DNA of 64,000 nt from Hermatobates lingyangjiaoensis (GCA_026182355.1 JAPFBL010000009.1:992001-1056000); one strand, 5' to 3'. Shown: positions 47,485 to 58,681, numbered from the stretch's first letter. Notes: a model not told the origin generated them from the letters alone. Translations and numbers: made by a program.

Positions 47485-48500
47485 CTTCCCCCCTGTAAGG
47501 GCAATCACCTCGAAGAGGTATTAGGATAACGTATGGTCTTAAGATTATACCTAACTGCATATATCCATTAGTTATCTCCTACACTGTACTGTAGGATGCA
47601 GATGTTCTTGGTGCCGCAGTTGTGTGAATGCAGAGTTGACCAATGCATTTTTGAATGCAGTTTGCAATTCTTAACTCTGCTCCCGGCTGCGTGCTTATCG
47701 CTAGATGGATTGGGTGAGCTTTTACTACACTCCCATAAGGTATTCACCTCATAGAGGTGTTATAGTGGGTATGTTCTTAAGACTGTACTTAGTAGTCATT
47801 GCTGTCTCCCATATTGAGCTTGGATGCAGCTGTTCTCGGTGGCCGCAGTCATGGAATCCGGGTTGACAAATGCATTTTTGAATGCAGATTCTTGCAATTC
47901 CTAACCCTGCTTCCGGACTGCGTGCTTATCGATGGATGGATTGTGGGCTCGTTAATGTATTCATTAAAATGTATACACCCTCAAAGGGTAATCACCTCAA
48001 AGAGGTGATAGAACTATTACGTTATCTTATTGTTATTATAATTATTATCGTTACCTAGATTATTATATTATATTATCTTTACGTGCCCCACGGAGCCCGA
48101 GGGTGCTGCTTGTTCCTTGGGGCCGCAGTTATGAACGCAGTGTTGATCAAATGCATTTATGAATGCAGTCTTGCAATTTCTAACTCTGCTTTCGTGCTGT
48201 GTGCTTTATGATGAGCAGACCGTGAAATGGGCTCCATGTGATTTAATTAATTAATTATTATTAATTTATGCTTGTTGTTGTTATTATTATTTTTATTAAT
48301 ACTTCATGTATTAAGGCCCCATGGAGCCCGAGGGTGCCGCTTGTTCGTTGGGACCGCAGTTATGGGGGCAGGGTTGATCAAATGCATTTATGAATGCAGT
48401 CTTGCAATTCCTAACTCTGCTTTCGTGCTGTGTGCCTGATGATGAGCGGACTGTGGAATGGGCTCCATGTGATTCAGCATTAATTATTATTATTAATAAT
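47485..48500 (+). repeat. Tandem repeats in the LINE 3' region
   Basis: A block containing AATGCATTTTTGAATGCAG (or TTTAT variant) starts at 47642, 47869, 48150 and 48381. Each is preceded by a GGCCGCAGTT-type segment and followed by CTTGCAATTCCTAACTCTGC and a TGCGTGCTTATCGATGG-type segment. The first three spacers contain a hairpin CACCTCNNAGAGGTG. Unit length 227-281 bp. Probably a 3' UTR array of the LINE. Confidence 0.7.
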
Positions 48501-48712
48501 ACTTTCATGTATTTTTTTTTGGTCACTGGTCAAAGGTTCACACTAGCCAAGTAAATTCTACTTTTATAATACAAGGGACAAGTAAAAGCGCCAGTTTTAG
48601 CTTGTATCCCGCCAAGTTAACAAATTTAGAGAATGAAGTGGTAAAAGGCCTAGATGCCTGTCCACTAATTTGGCATGCACCTTGCTGTGCATGGCTAGCT
48701 GACCCTTGACCC

Positions 48713-49366
48713 TTGACCATTTCCTTGCCTGAAGATAACCAGAGAATGGTTGAAACATGTCGCAAATACCACCACCAGGTCAACAGTGCAGAACTTTTCA
48801 TCACCTACCAGCCACCCATCAATAGCTGGCCTGAAGATAACCAGAGAATGGTTGAAACATGTCGCAAATACCACCACCAGGTCAACAGTGCAGAACTTTT
48901 CATCACCTACCAGCCACCCATCAATAGCAGCAATAACATTCAACTGAAGAAAAAACATGAACATAAGAAACCGAAGAGAACAATATACAAAACCTACAAC
49001 TTGAAGATGTTTCTACGAGAAGAAGTTGGATTCCAGTGTCAACATCTCTTAATAATCAAGAGGGACTGTGCAACCTCTACCCCTGTTGGCATGAAGATGA
49101 AGGCGGCTTTTCGCAGTAAACAACCGAGAGTATCATTTAAATATCCAGCAATATCCGTAACAGAAAATAGTAAACAACAACAACACCCAACCACCACAAA
49201 AATCAAAAATAGAAAGGGAACAGGAGTTCACTGTAAAGTGAGGCTAATGTTTTCTGCCAAACATCATTTAACACAGAGGGACTGTGCAACCTCTATACCT
49301 ATTGGCAGAACGCAAAGGCTTTTTGCTGAGCAGCGGGCAACTGGGACCTTACGCTTGGACCTGTAA
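48713..49366 (+). CDS. 217-aa ORF of the family J element, unrecognised
   Basis: The frame starts upstream of and runs through the ribozyme (PEDNQRMVETCRKYHHQV), repeats that segment in frame, then has a basic stretch (LKKKHEHKKPKRTIYK) and two related modules: EVGFQCQHLLIIKRDCATST and GVHCKVRLMFSAKHHLTQRD followed by CATSIPIG. It ends TGTLRLDL. Module 2 lines up with the 59-kb ORF (TEN, STK/TTK, VHxxxR, RDC, AEQ). No domain is recognised. It could be a real protein or a fortuitous frame over repeated RNA-level sequence. Confidence 0.4.
   Translation: MTISLPEDNQRMVETCRKYHHQVNSAELFITYQPPINSWPEDNQRMVETCRKYHHQVNSAELFITYQPPINSSNNIQLKKKHEHKKPKRTIYKTYNLKMFLREEVGFQCQHLLIIKRDCATSTPVGMKMKAAFRSKQPRVSFKYPAISVTENSKQQQHPTTTKIKNRKGTGVHCKVRLMFSAKHHLTQRDCATSIPIGRTQRLFAEQRATGTLRLDL
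48725..48765 (+). ncRNA. Hammerhead-ribozyme-like motif (family J, unit 1)
   Basis: Stem I TTGC/GCAA (48725-48728, 48762-48765), CTGAAGA, extra T, stem II AACC/GGTT with 7-nt loop, GAA, stem III ACATGT, C at 48761. A second core with identical interior follows 102 bp later, where the upstream stem I strand reads TGGC instead. Confidence 0.6.
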
Positions 49367-49434
49367 CTCTACTCCCATTGGTCAACATCACATCGAATCA
49401 TATTCCTTTCCCCGGACAACCCATAGAAAACTAT
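48725..49434 (+). mobile_element. Family J ribozyme element with ORF
   Basis: Carries a 102-bp tandem duplication of its ribozyme-bearing start (units at about 48728 and 48830), then an open frame to the stop at 49364-49366, a short 3' part ending AACCCATAGAAAAC and (TA)n at 49434. Sense runs toward (TA)n, as in the other families. Confidence 0.75.
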
Positions 49435-49451
49435 ATATATATATATATATA

Positions 49452-49665
49452 TATATATTTCGGTTACTTGCCGTTGCGTCTACAACGTGCTTGGTCTCCC
49501 TTTCTCTTTTCTCCTGAAGACGGATTACCCGAAAATTTGAGTCTGTAAGTGTGTTTTCTTACTCTGTGTGTGACTCTTCTTGAATTTTGAATAGTATTAT
49601 AAACGATTTTGAACTCTTATTGAGTCCAGTTTGGATCGTCTTTCCGATTATTAAATGAATACATA
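49452..49665 (+). mobile_element. Single-arm family C ribozyme element
   Basis: TTTCGGTTACTTGCCG, GTGCTTGGTCTCCC, CTCCTGAAGACGG, GAAAATTTGAGTCTG, then a tail with TGAGTCCAGTTTGGATCG; (TA)n at both ends. It abuts the family J element across one TA tract. Confidence 0.7.
49511..49541 (+). ncRNA. Hammerhead-ribozyme-like motif (family C)
   Basis: CTC/GAG stem I, CTGAAGA (49514-49520), extra C, minimal stem II GG/CC, GAA, AATT, T. Weakest stem II of the set. Confidence 0.35.
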
Positions 49666-49689
49666 TATATAAACAGTAATAAATTCTCG

Positions 49690-50175
49690 ACCGGGTGATA
49701 GATATATAACTAAAAAGGATGAATCGGGATGTGATCAGTTTCTTCCACTCCCATGGAAACTCTAATTGCCAACGATTTGATTTTATTAAAAATCTTTTTC
49801 AAAGGAATACGATATAAAGGAAAAAAATTAGATGCATACATTTAAACATAAACAAAAGAAGTACATTATGAAAAATTATTTACAATAAAGCGTATTAGAA
49901 TAACACTAAATTATTAAAAATCTGTTAGTTCATTGGTAATTAAGTAAAATAAATCTAGATAGGTCCATCATTTTAAATAACAATAGTATTACATTAATGA
50001 TTATTTACAATCAATGTATATTTGTATTGTGTTAAAATGTATCTGTAATCTGCATTTTAGATAGTTCATCTTTATTGTTAGCTTATGTACTAATAACTTT
50101 TGAATAAAATCGAAAAATCGGCAATGTTTGGTTGGAAGTGGAAGAAACTGACCACATCCCGATTCATCTATTTTA
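49690..50175. mobile_element. Family I inverted pair
   Basis: The left end ATCGGGATGTGATCAGTTTC plus GCCAACGATTTGATTTTATT is inverted at the right as AATAAAATCGAAAAATCGGC and GAAACTGACCACATCCCGAT. The centre is about 280 bp of AT-rich unique DNA. (TA)n follows at 50178. Confidence 0.55.
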
Positions 50176-50520
50176 TTTAATATATATATAATTATAATTA
50201 ATGCAGTTGAGCAGCATAAACAGAAACTACAACATTTAGACGTTCGATTTTGTCAATCATTTCAGACCGAAATGGCGTAAGAACTGATCCTCAGTAGAAG
50301 AAGTGAATTGACTGGCAGGGACGACAGCTCAACTCTAATTTATTTATAAACTCTATGTACTCTATAAACTTATATAATATAAATTTATTCGTTGGAATAC
50401 GATCAAACTGGACTAAAATAGTCATATAAACAATTACTATCAGTCTCTACTATTATATATATATATTATATATATATATAATATATATATATATAAATTA
50501 ATAATCAACAATAACTCTTG

Positions 50521-50925
50521 ATATAATATATGAATTAAACACCACAATAAACAAATATAAATTAATTACAATGCTCTAAGGCTTTTCGTTACAACATCAT
50601 CAGAGAGCTAAATGCATCAAACAAAAAATATAATAACAAGTTAACCTAGTTGATTGAAGTCTTCAGGATTGCTGGCATCCCTGTCTGAATTTAATGTTCC
50701 TAAATTTTAATTTAGACTCCGTCAAGACTCTTTCAATTTTAGGAACATTAAATTCAGACAGGGATGTCAGCAATCCTGAAGACTTCAATCAACTAGGTTA
50801 ACTTGTTATTATATTTTTTGTTTGGTGCATTTAGCTCTCTGATGATGTTGTAAGAAAAGGCCTTAGAGCATTGTAATTAATTTATTTGTTTATTGTGGTG
50901 TTTAATTCATATATAATTTCAATTA
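50521..50925. mobile_element. Palindromic family H ribozyme element
   Basis: Arms of about 180 bp share AACCTAGTTGATTGAAGTC, CAGGATTGCTGGCATCCCTG (one difference), the core, and ATTAAACACCACAATAAACAAA ends. The left (minus) core is CTGATGA, T, GTT-GT-AAC, GAAAAGCC; the right core has lost G12. Stem III is near AAGGCCTT. GCTCT and AGAGC flank it. Confidence 0.65.
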
Positions 50926-51173
50926 AAGTATATTTATTCCATTTATGTTTCAATGTGTTCCTTGGAAGTATCCCTTGTGTAATATAGTCATAGAGAACTT
51001 AATAGCACTGTGATAATACTTCTATAAAAATTAATCGCATGGTGTTTTAAAAAGAAATTATTAACCAAATATACTTGTACCTGCTAAAACTAACTTCTTT
51101 TTGTTCTTTTTTGTATATTTAAATGGGCTACCTCTCTAGAAATAATTAGCAATATAATACTGAAATGCATTAC

Positions 51174-51549
51174 CGTTGCTGGGGCTGGCCTCTGCACCCT
51201 CCGTCTGCAAAGCAACATCCCTGCAAGCTGCTCTTCTCCAGGCTTCCATTTCTCTTCTGATCTCACTCACCATCGCTTTACTATCACTAGAAGCCATCTC
51301 TTCAAATCTTTTTTCCGCAATATCTAAATAGTAATTTTCAAATGCTGAATCTTCTATATTCACTGTAGGTTTACTTTCTTTTTCCCTGTAATCCGATGCT
51401 TTGTACCCTTCATCCATTTCTTTAAATCCTTCAACAAACACTTCCAATCGATTGCTCCTCTCTTTCTTCTTGATTCTTGGAATCATATCTTCAATAGCAT
51501 CCAATTTCACACTGATGCTGTCAATATCCTCTCTAAGTTTCTGAACATC
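51174..51549 (-). CDS. Candidate host exon, charged/coiled-coil protein
   Basis: Minus strand: acceptor TTCTGATTTAAG, then 376 nt open in phase 0, beginning DVQKLREDIDSISVKLDAIE and containing RIKKKERSNRLEVFVEGF, AENYY-like and EMASSDSKAMVSEIRREMEA, ending at a possible donor GTAATG after SPSN. Spaced hydrophobics in a charged background suggest coiled coil. Codon content is unlike the AT-rich surroundings. If the donor is not used the frame ends at a TAG about 36 nt on, so this could also be a terminal exon. I do not recognise the protein. Confidence 0.6.
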
Positions 51550-53230
51550 CTTAAATCAGAAAGAAGTCAAGAAATAACAATCTTTTCCAAAATTATAGAA
51601 TGGTTAAAATTAAATTACAACAAACAAATAAAAGATAGCATAATTAATAACACTATAGGAAATATTTATTTGTTACCCAAATATTAAAAATGCATTTTCA
51701 GTGTTTTATATCTTGGCAAAAATATAAAAACGACTTCGATTGCATAACCCTAATATAATTTGTTTTTAAAATGTTATTTATGACATATGATAGGATGAAA
51801 CTATTGAAAACTACTGTAATTGCTACTTAGTTTTACTGTATCATGAATTATGCAATATTTTTTTTTTCATTATTTTATAAATCCGTTTGAACTAGCACCT
51901 AATATATGTTTATCTGAAAATTGAAGGGAAGGTTGCAATGTATAATATTGTTTCATTACCATTCTATTTGAAATTTAAATTTAGTAAAATTAACAAATAC
52001 TGATTCCAGGTACACTCAAAATATACTTTAATGCAAAGGAACTTCTATTTTGAATTCATTTAAGGACTTATTAATAATCTTTCAAACCATTTATACACAT
52101 AATACAATTAATGTCAGAATTCTTTGAGGAGTTCTCCTATTGATCTATAATAGTTTTGATTACTGTTTTTTAATAAAATATTAACTGTTATTGTTACATT
52201 CTGTCATATATGTCAACTGAAATCCTAAAACCCAGTTTATAAAATTCAAAAGAAGAACTCAAGGAAGAGATTGTCATTTAATATGACCAAAGAGATGAAA
52301 TAAAATAAGTTTGTTTTAGGTGATTTCAATCATTTCAATGATTGTTTTACGGTAAATAAAGAATAGTGATCACGAAAAAAAATTATGAGATTTTGATAGT
52401 TTGGTATTTTGAGGATGCCTGAATCGGTTTTTAATATATTTCTTTAATTATGTCTAGCTGCATGTGGGTATGTATATAAACTTTGTAAACAAACTGTAGT
52501 CACCTCACACCATATAGTTGGTGTGAAAAAGATTCTTTGGTGGCAACATTTCACCCAAACAAGTAATTTTAGGCACTTTATAGTTAGTAAATCATGGCAA
52601 ACTGTTCTGATTTTTTCACACACTTCTGGACATTATAGAAACGAAAAGTTTGTATTTAGTATTGTCTTAATATGAGCATTTCATGATAACAATGTCATGA
52701 ATTAATAATTATTATTACTCTTATCAATACTACATTACTCTTAATATTTAAAATTAATAATAAATTACTAACTGGGTATCCTCAGTAATCAAACTATTAT
52801 TACAATGAGTCATTTATCACAAAAACAACATATATTTGTAGAACTTATATTCATATAAAGAACATATATTCATATAAATGACGAACAGTCATTTGTAGAT
52901 TTGTTTACCTTAGTTAAAATCTCGAAGTTCAAGACAATAAATTTATTGAGAATGAATTTCTTTTAAATAACAATCATTAATCAATTGAATTAATCATATT
53001 TGAAGATAATTAAACACAGGAAATAATCTAACCATTGAAATCATTTAAAATTAAATGTACTATAAAATTCATTAAATGAAACGAAAGAATTATTTTATAA
53101 AGGTCTATGAATAGAAAAATTAATCTATTATTAATATTTCGAAGATCTTTTCCAGATGCTTTAGTTTCAGAACGAAATTTCTAACCTAATATTGATATTA
53201 TTACTAAACAATTAAATCCTGCATTTCCCA

Positions 53231-53260
53231 TTCTATTCTGTCTAATTAGACAGAATAGAA
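53231..53260. repeat. Perfect 30-bp palindrome
   Basis: TTCTATTCTGTCTAA and its exact reverse complement TTAGACAGAATAGAA lie back to back with no spacer. It is just upstream of the 258-bp duplication. Confidence 0.85.
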
Positions 53261-53291
53261 ACCTATTACAGGTTAGAATAGATATAATTCT

Positions 53292-53806
53292 AACCAGTTT
53301 AATTGAAAATAAATGCATATAAAGAAACATTCACTGTTGCTTTATTACAAACTTAACTGTTTATTTATTATTTTATGTATTAACTCTCTCAAATATACCT
53401 GATTCATATTCAAAGCACAATTTGTTACAATACTCTGCCTCATCAAATTGATAACATTTGAAATTATTAATGCAACTTTATCAATGTAAATAAGATTTAA
53501 TGTTTGAATGATGCAATTCTTGGTACACAGCGGTTAGAAAACATATTATAACCAGTCCAATTGAAAATAAATTCATATAAAGAAACATTCACTGTTGCTT
53601 TCTTACAAACCTAACTATTTAGTTATTTCTTTGTGTATTAGCTCTCTCAAATATAACTGAAACATATTCATAACACAATTCATTACAAAACTCTGCCTAA
53701 CCAAATTGATAACGTATGAAATTATCAATGCAACTTTATCAATGTAAGTGAGATTGAATACTTGAATACATGCAATTCTTGGTACCAAACTTAATAGGTT
53801 AACAAT
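53292..53806. repeat. 258-bp tandem duplication
   Basis: A unit starting AACCAGTTTAATTGAAAATA at 53292 repeats at 53550 (AACCAGTCCAATTGAAAATA). The copies share AAAGAAACATTCACTGTTGC, CAACTTTATCAATGTAA and ATGCAATTCTTGGTAC, with scattered substitutions. Non-coding. Confidence 0.85.
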
Positions 53807-54071
53807 TTGACCTATTAAGAGAAAGTACTGCAACGTCACAACACAAAAAAAACAGAAGTAATATATTTTATGCAGATATTTCTTCTCCGTATAGTATTTA
53901 TATTCGTTATCTGATAATTTATCAAATTTATATTTCAAACGTACTTTAAAAATCAACATGAAGATATCATATTTCATTCAACTTCAAAATCATTGTTAGT
54001 TTTTTCTTCTTTTTTAAAATGCAGATACCAAGAGATATAATTTTAATAGCAGATTCAAGTTAATAATTTAC

Positions 54072-54128
54072 TCTTTCAGAATAAGCACGAACTACGGCAA
54101 TGGCGTCACTATTAGAAGATCCAGACAT
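54072..54128 (-). CDS. Candidate host exon (19 codons)
   Basis: Minus strand: acceptor ...TTTTTAAAG, 57 nt reading MSGSSNSDAIAVVRAYSER, donor GTAAAT. Exactly in phase 0 at both ends, so it joins the flanking exons without frame change. Because it opens with ATG it could also be a first coding exon from an alternative start. Confidence 0.5.
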
Positions 54129-54405
54129 CTTTAAAAATGAATGTACGTACTACCAACTTCGATAAAATCCGGGGAATGCTATCTACATCACAAAATGAAA
54201 TATTATTTTAAGAGCTGAAATCAATGAAAAAAAAATCTTTCATAATTAACTTAATGAATTTAGTCACAACAGAATTAGTAATTACCCAATTGCACAATAG
54301 TCTGATAATAATGTTTATCTGTTCAAGTTAAGACCATTCCAGAATATTTCAACCATTCCATTTTAATGTTGAAGCAATTCTTTTTTTACATGCGTGATTC
54401 CTTAC

Positions 54406-54514
54406 CTTAGAGAAACTTTTTCTTTCCAATGGGACCTTATTAGCTGTCAATGAAGTTTTCTTATCTCCAATTTTCTGTTTGGAAGTTCCACTGATTTTAT
54501 CTGTTCGGTCGGAC
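54406..54514 (-). CDS. Candidate host exon, lysine-rich
   Basis: Minus strand: acceptor TTAATTACAG, 109 nt, strong donor AAG|GTAAGG. After one base completing a split codon it reads SDRTDKISGTSKQKIGDKKT and then SLTANKVPLERKSFSK, ending in phase 0 to match the next exon. The two alternative frames contain stops. Best splice sites of the set. Confidence 0.6.
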
Positions 54515-55652
54515 CTGTAATTAATTTAATCGTAGACTTAATGATAATAAAACCCATTAAGATTGTTTATCAGAAATAATGTTGTGTGTCGGGTCAGTTT
54601 TCCACAGGAATGTTGAAATGTAATTTTTTTAAAGCTGGCGGGTCGGCTGGAGTTATGTTCAATCTTAATTCTATTTGCTTACCTATAGCAATAAGTTTCT
54701 ACAGAATAAAATTCACATGTTATATTGTTTCCTTCCGCCCTTTTCATATGCACTTTCAGAATAAAATATCACGGAAAAGTAAATTACGTGTGGAATGTTA
54801 TTTATTGTTGCTACTTTGGTTAGAACAGGGCAATATATTCTAATATGGAAGCAAATTATATGTTCTGCATATACATTATTGAGCAGTTACATGCCAGTAA
54901 GTCAACTTTATGCCTCCATTATTCAGGTGCAAAAGTTATACTTTCAGAATATTTTTACGAGTTCAAATGGACTAATGTTTCATACATCAATTATAATGCA
55001 TAATCGTTGAAAGTTAGTTTCATTTTATTTGGACTTAAAGCAATCTACAGTAGGGACATACTCCCTTCCTCGAATAGTCACACTTTTATGAAATTGCAGT
55101 GTAGACAACATTTACATAAGAATATATTTTATTTCCAAGAATAAAATTAATTCACGTATATTCATGGTTGTGTGACAATACATGGCAACTTATATTTATA
55201 CGTGTAAACTGACAGTAAATTATTTTAGTAATTTATGTAAATGTTGTTAATCAATCAATTTTATTACTTGATAATTTAGTTGCTTTATCAAAAAAATAAA
55301 CCACTCAACTCGCAAATCCTCTTCTTTAATCGAATGGTTTAAAACTTGAGATACCATCCAGCATAAACTTAGCATTAACTATATGCATCCTGCATTAACC
55401 AGTCGATTAGGCCAGACGTTGACGGCAGATAACCGGGTAGGGCGATTTGCAAAGTTTATGTTTTTATGAGTCAAGTTCATCTAAACTTGAAACCACAAAA
55501 CACCAAGCGTCTTCAAAAAACCAAAAGTCTTTTTCTTATCCTTTTTTCTCGTAAATAATTTCCATAATTAATAATTTTATTTTTCCGAAAAAATAATTTT
55601 CATAAATTTCCTGTAAAATATATCTTTCATGCAATTTGTTCTAAGACAATTT
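54515..55652. other. No feature supported
   Basis: AT-rich; may be intron of the minus-strand gene, but no further exon could be supported. Confidence 0.4.
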
Positions 55653-55666
55653 TATATCCATAATTA

Positions 55667-55996
55667 GGTTAGGTTAGGTTAGGTTGCAGTGGCAGTCCCA
55701 CAAGGGAACACACTCAGGCCAAGCATTGGCCCTTTGTGATACCACACAATGAAGATTGATTCTACAGTGGGAGTCCTAAATTTTGCCTAACTCAAATGTA
55801 TTTAAGAGTAGGGATCTTTAACGAGTACCTGACATCGTACAGGCTCGGGACCGACGGTTTAACGTCCTTCTCCGAGGGACGACGTGCTCAGATTTATTCA
55901 CCTCCCGCGTGAATAAATCGAGGGCCAGGTGAGGATTGAACCCTGGTCCTATCAGTTCAGAGGCGAGCACGTAACCACTGAGCTAGCCTGGCCCCC
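55667..55996 (-). mobile_element. Full-length tRNA-derived SINE with 14-bp target duplication
   Basis: Best copy of the family. On the minus strand: GGGGCCAGGCTAGCTCAGTG (box A), CCAGGGTTCAATCC (box B), a body with TCCCTCGGAGAAGGACG and GGTACTCGTTAAAGATCCC, and a 3' end of CCTAA repeats. Flanked by TATATCCATAATTA at 55653-55666 and 55997-56010. The intact promoter boxes and exact duplication make this the youngest copy here. Confidence 0.9.
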
Positions 55997-56010
55997 TATA
56001 TCCATAATTA

Positions 56011-57136
56011 AATGTATTATTGCTACTTCTTCATTTATATTCTTTAAATTTCAGATTCAATACCAGAAATCAATTATTTTTACTTACTTTAGAGATAATA
56101 GTCATTATATTAATTTATGTCTTATATAAAAGTTAATTATTTCGTAAGTATATTCAAAAATGTAATTAATTTTGATAATAATAATATTAAAAAAATATAT
56201 ATATTTATAAGTACCTGAAAAATTCTATTTAAAAACACCACTCTTATTTATAAAACAACAAAATTCTGAAAAGCAAGGTACGAGAGTTCATCATCCTTAC
56301 GCAAAATGTACCTGTCAAATTTTCTGGTACTAACAATGTTATTTATTTTAGTCATTTTGTTAGCCCTTTATGAATATTTTTACAGATATTTCAGTAGTCA
56401 GGATAAATAAAATTACTTTATAATGTTTAGTTGGATTGAAATGGAATAATTATTTATTGCTATAGTAAAGCTGCTTTCTAAAAACTGACATACCAAGATT
56501 TAAACTCAGATCTATTTTTATTTTTGTTTTGACTTTCATCCATGCTTAGTGGTAAGTAACAAAACCCAATGATTCAGCCATTCCCATTTGTTTTACAAAC
56601 AGTCTCACAAAGAACTTGTTTGTACCGCAAGTCAAGCGGCTAACCATTACTCACTCCTCTAAACGACTTCAATTTGAAAGAGATGAATTAAAGCTTCGTG
56701 CTCACTATAAAGATTTTTTGTACAAATTCTTTTTCTTTTTTTGCTCGCAGTGTAATAATATATCATAATTAATTATTAAAATAAATACACATTCAGAACC
56801 CAAATATCCAATTTATGTTAAATGAAAATAAAATTTTCAGTTGAACAGGTTCAAACTTGGATCAAAAAAGTAATGAAACAATGAATAATATTGTGAGGCT
56901 ATAACAGATTTAGTTAAATTATTTTACCAGTATGCAAATACTCATATTTTGCTAACCCGTACGTCTAGGGAAATAACCCATTACATCAATAATTGAAATA
57001 TTTTTTATTATAAAATACCCTCTTAATATGTAATTCTATAAAATATTTAATCAAGCCAATGATATATACTTGTACATAAAAAAATTGAAATATAAAATTA
57101 TCAAGGATAAAAAGTATGTCATTGTTGCATTTATAT
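56011..57136. other. No feature supported
   Basis: AT-rich; nothing supported. Confidence 0.45.
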
Positions 57137-57148
57137 CTTAGTTTTCAC

Positions 57149-58006
57149 TGTAGGGTAAAAATCTAATGAAATGGTCTCCACATATAAAACTTTTAATGAT
57201 ATAAACAACGCGTTTCGAACACGTAGTGTTCTTCTTCAGGCATTAACTAAAAAAATACAATGACACCAGAGAGTTATCTATAGTACAAAGTAAATAAGTA
57301 CAAAAATTAATATAAAATAAAATAAGGCAGAAAGTACGAACCTTAGGGTGAGGGCCTCTGAATAAGACTGACTGGAAATGGAAAGGACATGGGTGGGGGT
57401 ATATAGGGTACATCTGTTTCTTATTGGAGCAGGTAGAGTTTTCTCTAAAGTTAGGCTGAGCCTTTACATTTTCTTTTAGACTAAGTGTAGGAAAATTATT
57501 TTTTCAATATGTTTCCTACACTTAGTCTAAAAGAAAATGTAAAGGCTCAGCCTAACTTTAGAGAAAACTCTACCTGCTCCAATAAGAAACAGATGTACCC
57601 TATATACCCCCACCCATGTCCTTTCCATTTCCAGTCAGTCTTATTCAGAGGCCCTCACCCTAAGGTTCGTACTTTCTGCCTTATTTTATTTTATATTAAT
57701 TTTTGTACTTATTTACTTTGTACTATAGATAACAAAGGTGAGGGCCTCTTATTCAGAGGCCCTCACCCTAAGGTTCGTACTTTCTGCCTTATTTTATTTT
57801 ATATTAATTTTTGTACTTATTTACTTTGTACTATAGATAACTCTCTGGTGTCATTGTATTTTTTTAGTTAATGCCTGAAGAAGAACACTACGTGTTCGAA
57901 ACGCGTTGTTTATATCATTAAAAGTTTTATATGTGGAGACCATTTCATTAGATTTTTACCCTACAATGAGTAAATACCACATAATAACAGATTGCACTAC
58001 ATTAGA
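57149..58006. mobile_element. Family E palindrome with 12-bp target duplication
   Basis: Inverted arms meet near 57500 (TTTTTCAATATG); each carries the ribozyme core, an AT-rich block, CCTCACCCTAAGGTTCGTAC and the tail. The right arm has an internal direct duplication (about 57639-57735 and 57748-57845). Flanks are the exact repeat CTTAGTTTTCAC (57137-57148, 58007-58018). The left tail stops about 50 nt short of the right one. Confidence 0.85.
57873..57909 (+). ncRNA. Hammerhead-ribozyme-like motif (family E)
   Basis: CTGAAGA (57875-57881), extra A, stem II GAACAC-TAC-GTGTTC, GAA, self-complementary ACGCGT, T. Stem I is weak (GC with GT). A minus-strand partner lies in the left arm near 57205-57240. 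Confidence 0.5.
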
Positions 58007-58018
58007 CTTAGTTTTCAC

Positions 58019-58630
58019 ATTTTTTAACAAAAGTTTCACTTTTACAGTAATAAATGAACATAAAATGTTGTTCATATAGTAGAGTACGACCATTATATGT
58101 TTACTTACTCCCTAGTGACTACAGAGTAGTATATTACAGATAATATAGAGTTCAATGTGATAATACATATCGGATACAACCCCAATATGGGATTTATGGC
58201 AGCAGAAAAAATATTGGAAACACTGCTATTGGCAGAAACTAATAAAAAGTTTTATTTATGAGCGGTGATAAGAAGAGTAAAAGAGAAACGCAAACATTTT
58301 GAGAACTATAGTTTACAACATTATTTAGAAGCTTAAACTTATCCAGCAAACATAAAGCATTTGCATAATTCACTCAGACATAGTTCTTTATCTCTAATTT
58401 AGAATGCAATTAATTCTTGGTCAATCATTCAGGGTCGACGCTAATGACATGTTTTTCATAATATATTTTTTTTTTCAATTGATCAACTGACGAGCTCATT
58501 TAAATCTTGTTTTTTTAAAAAAAAAAAAAAAAGATACGAGCAATGCTATTATATAGAGAATCCAAGAAAAGAGTTCTCATACTTAACTTGCTTCCAAAAA
58601 TACGAGTAACACTTTCTTTTTTTGCATATA
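58019..58630. other. No feature supported
   Basis: AT-rich; nothing supported. Confidence 0.45.
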
Positions 58631-58635
58631 TACTC

Positions 58636-58681
<46 letters not shown>

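Larger units (their letters stand above)
51550..54071 (-). other. Probable intron
   Basis: Lies between two phase-compatible minus-strand exons. Holds a 258-bp tandem duplication and a 30-bp perfect palindrome (listed separately); otherwise AT-rich. Confidence 0.4.
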
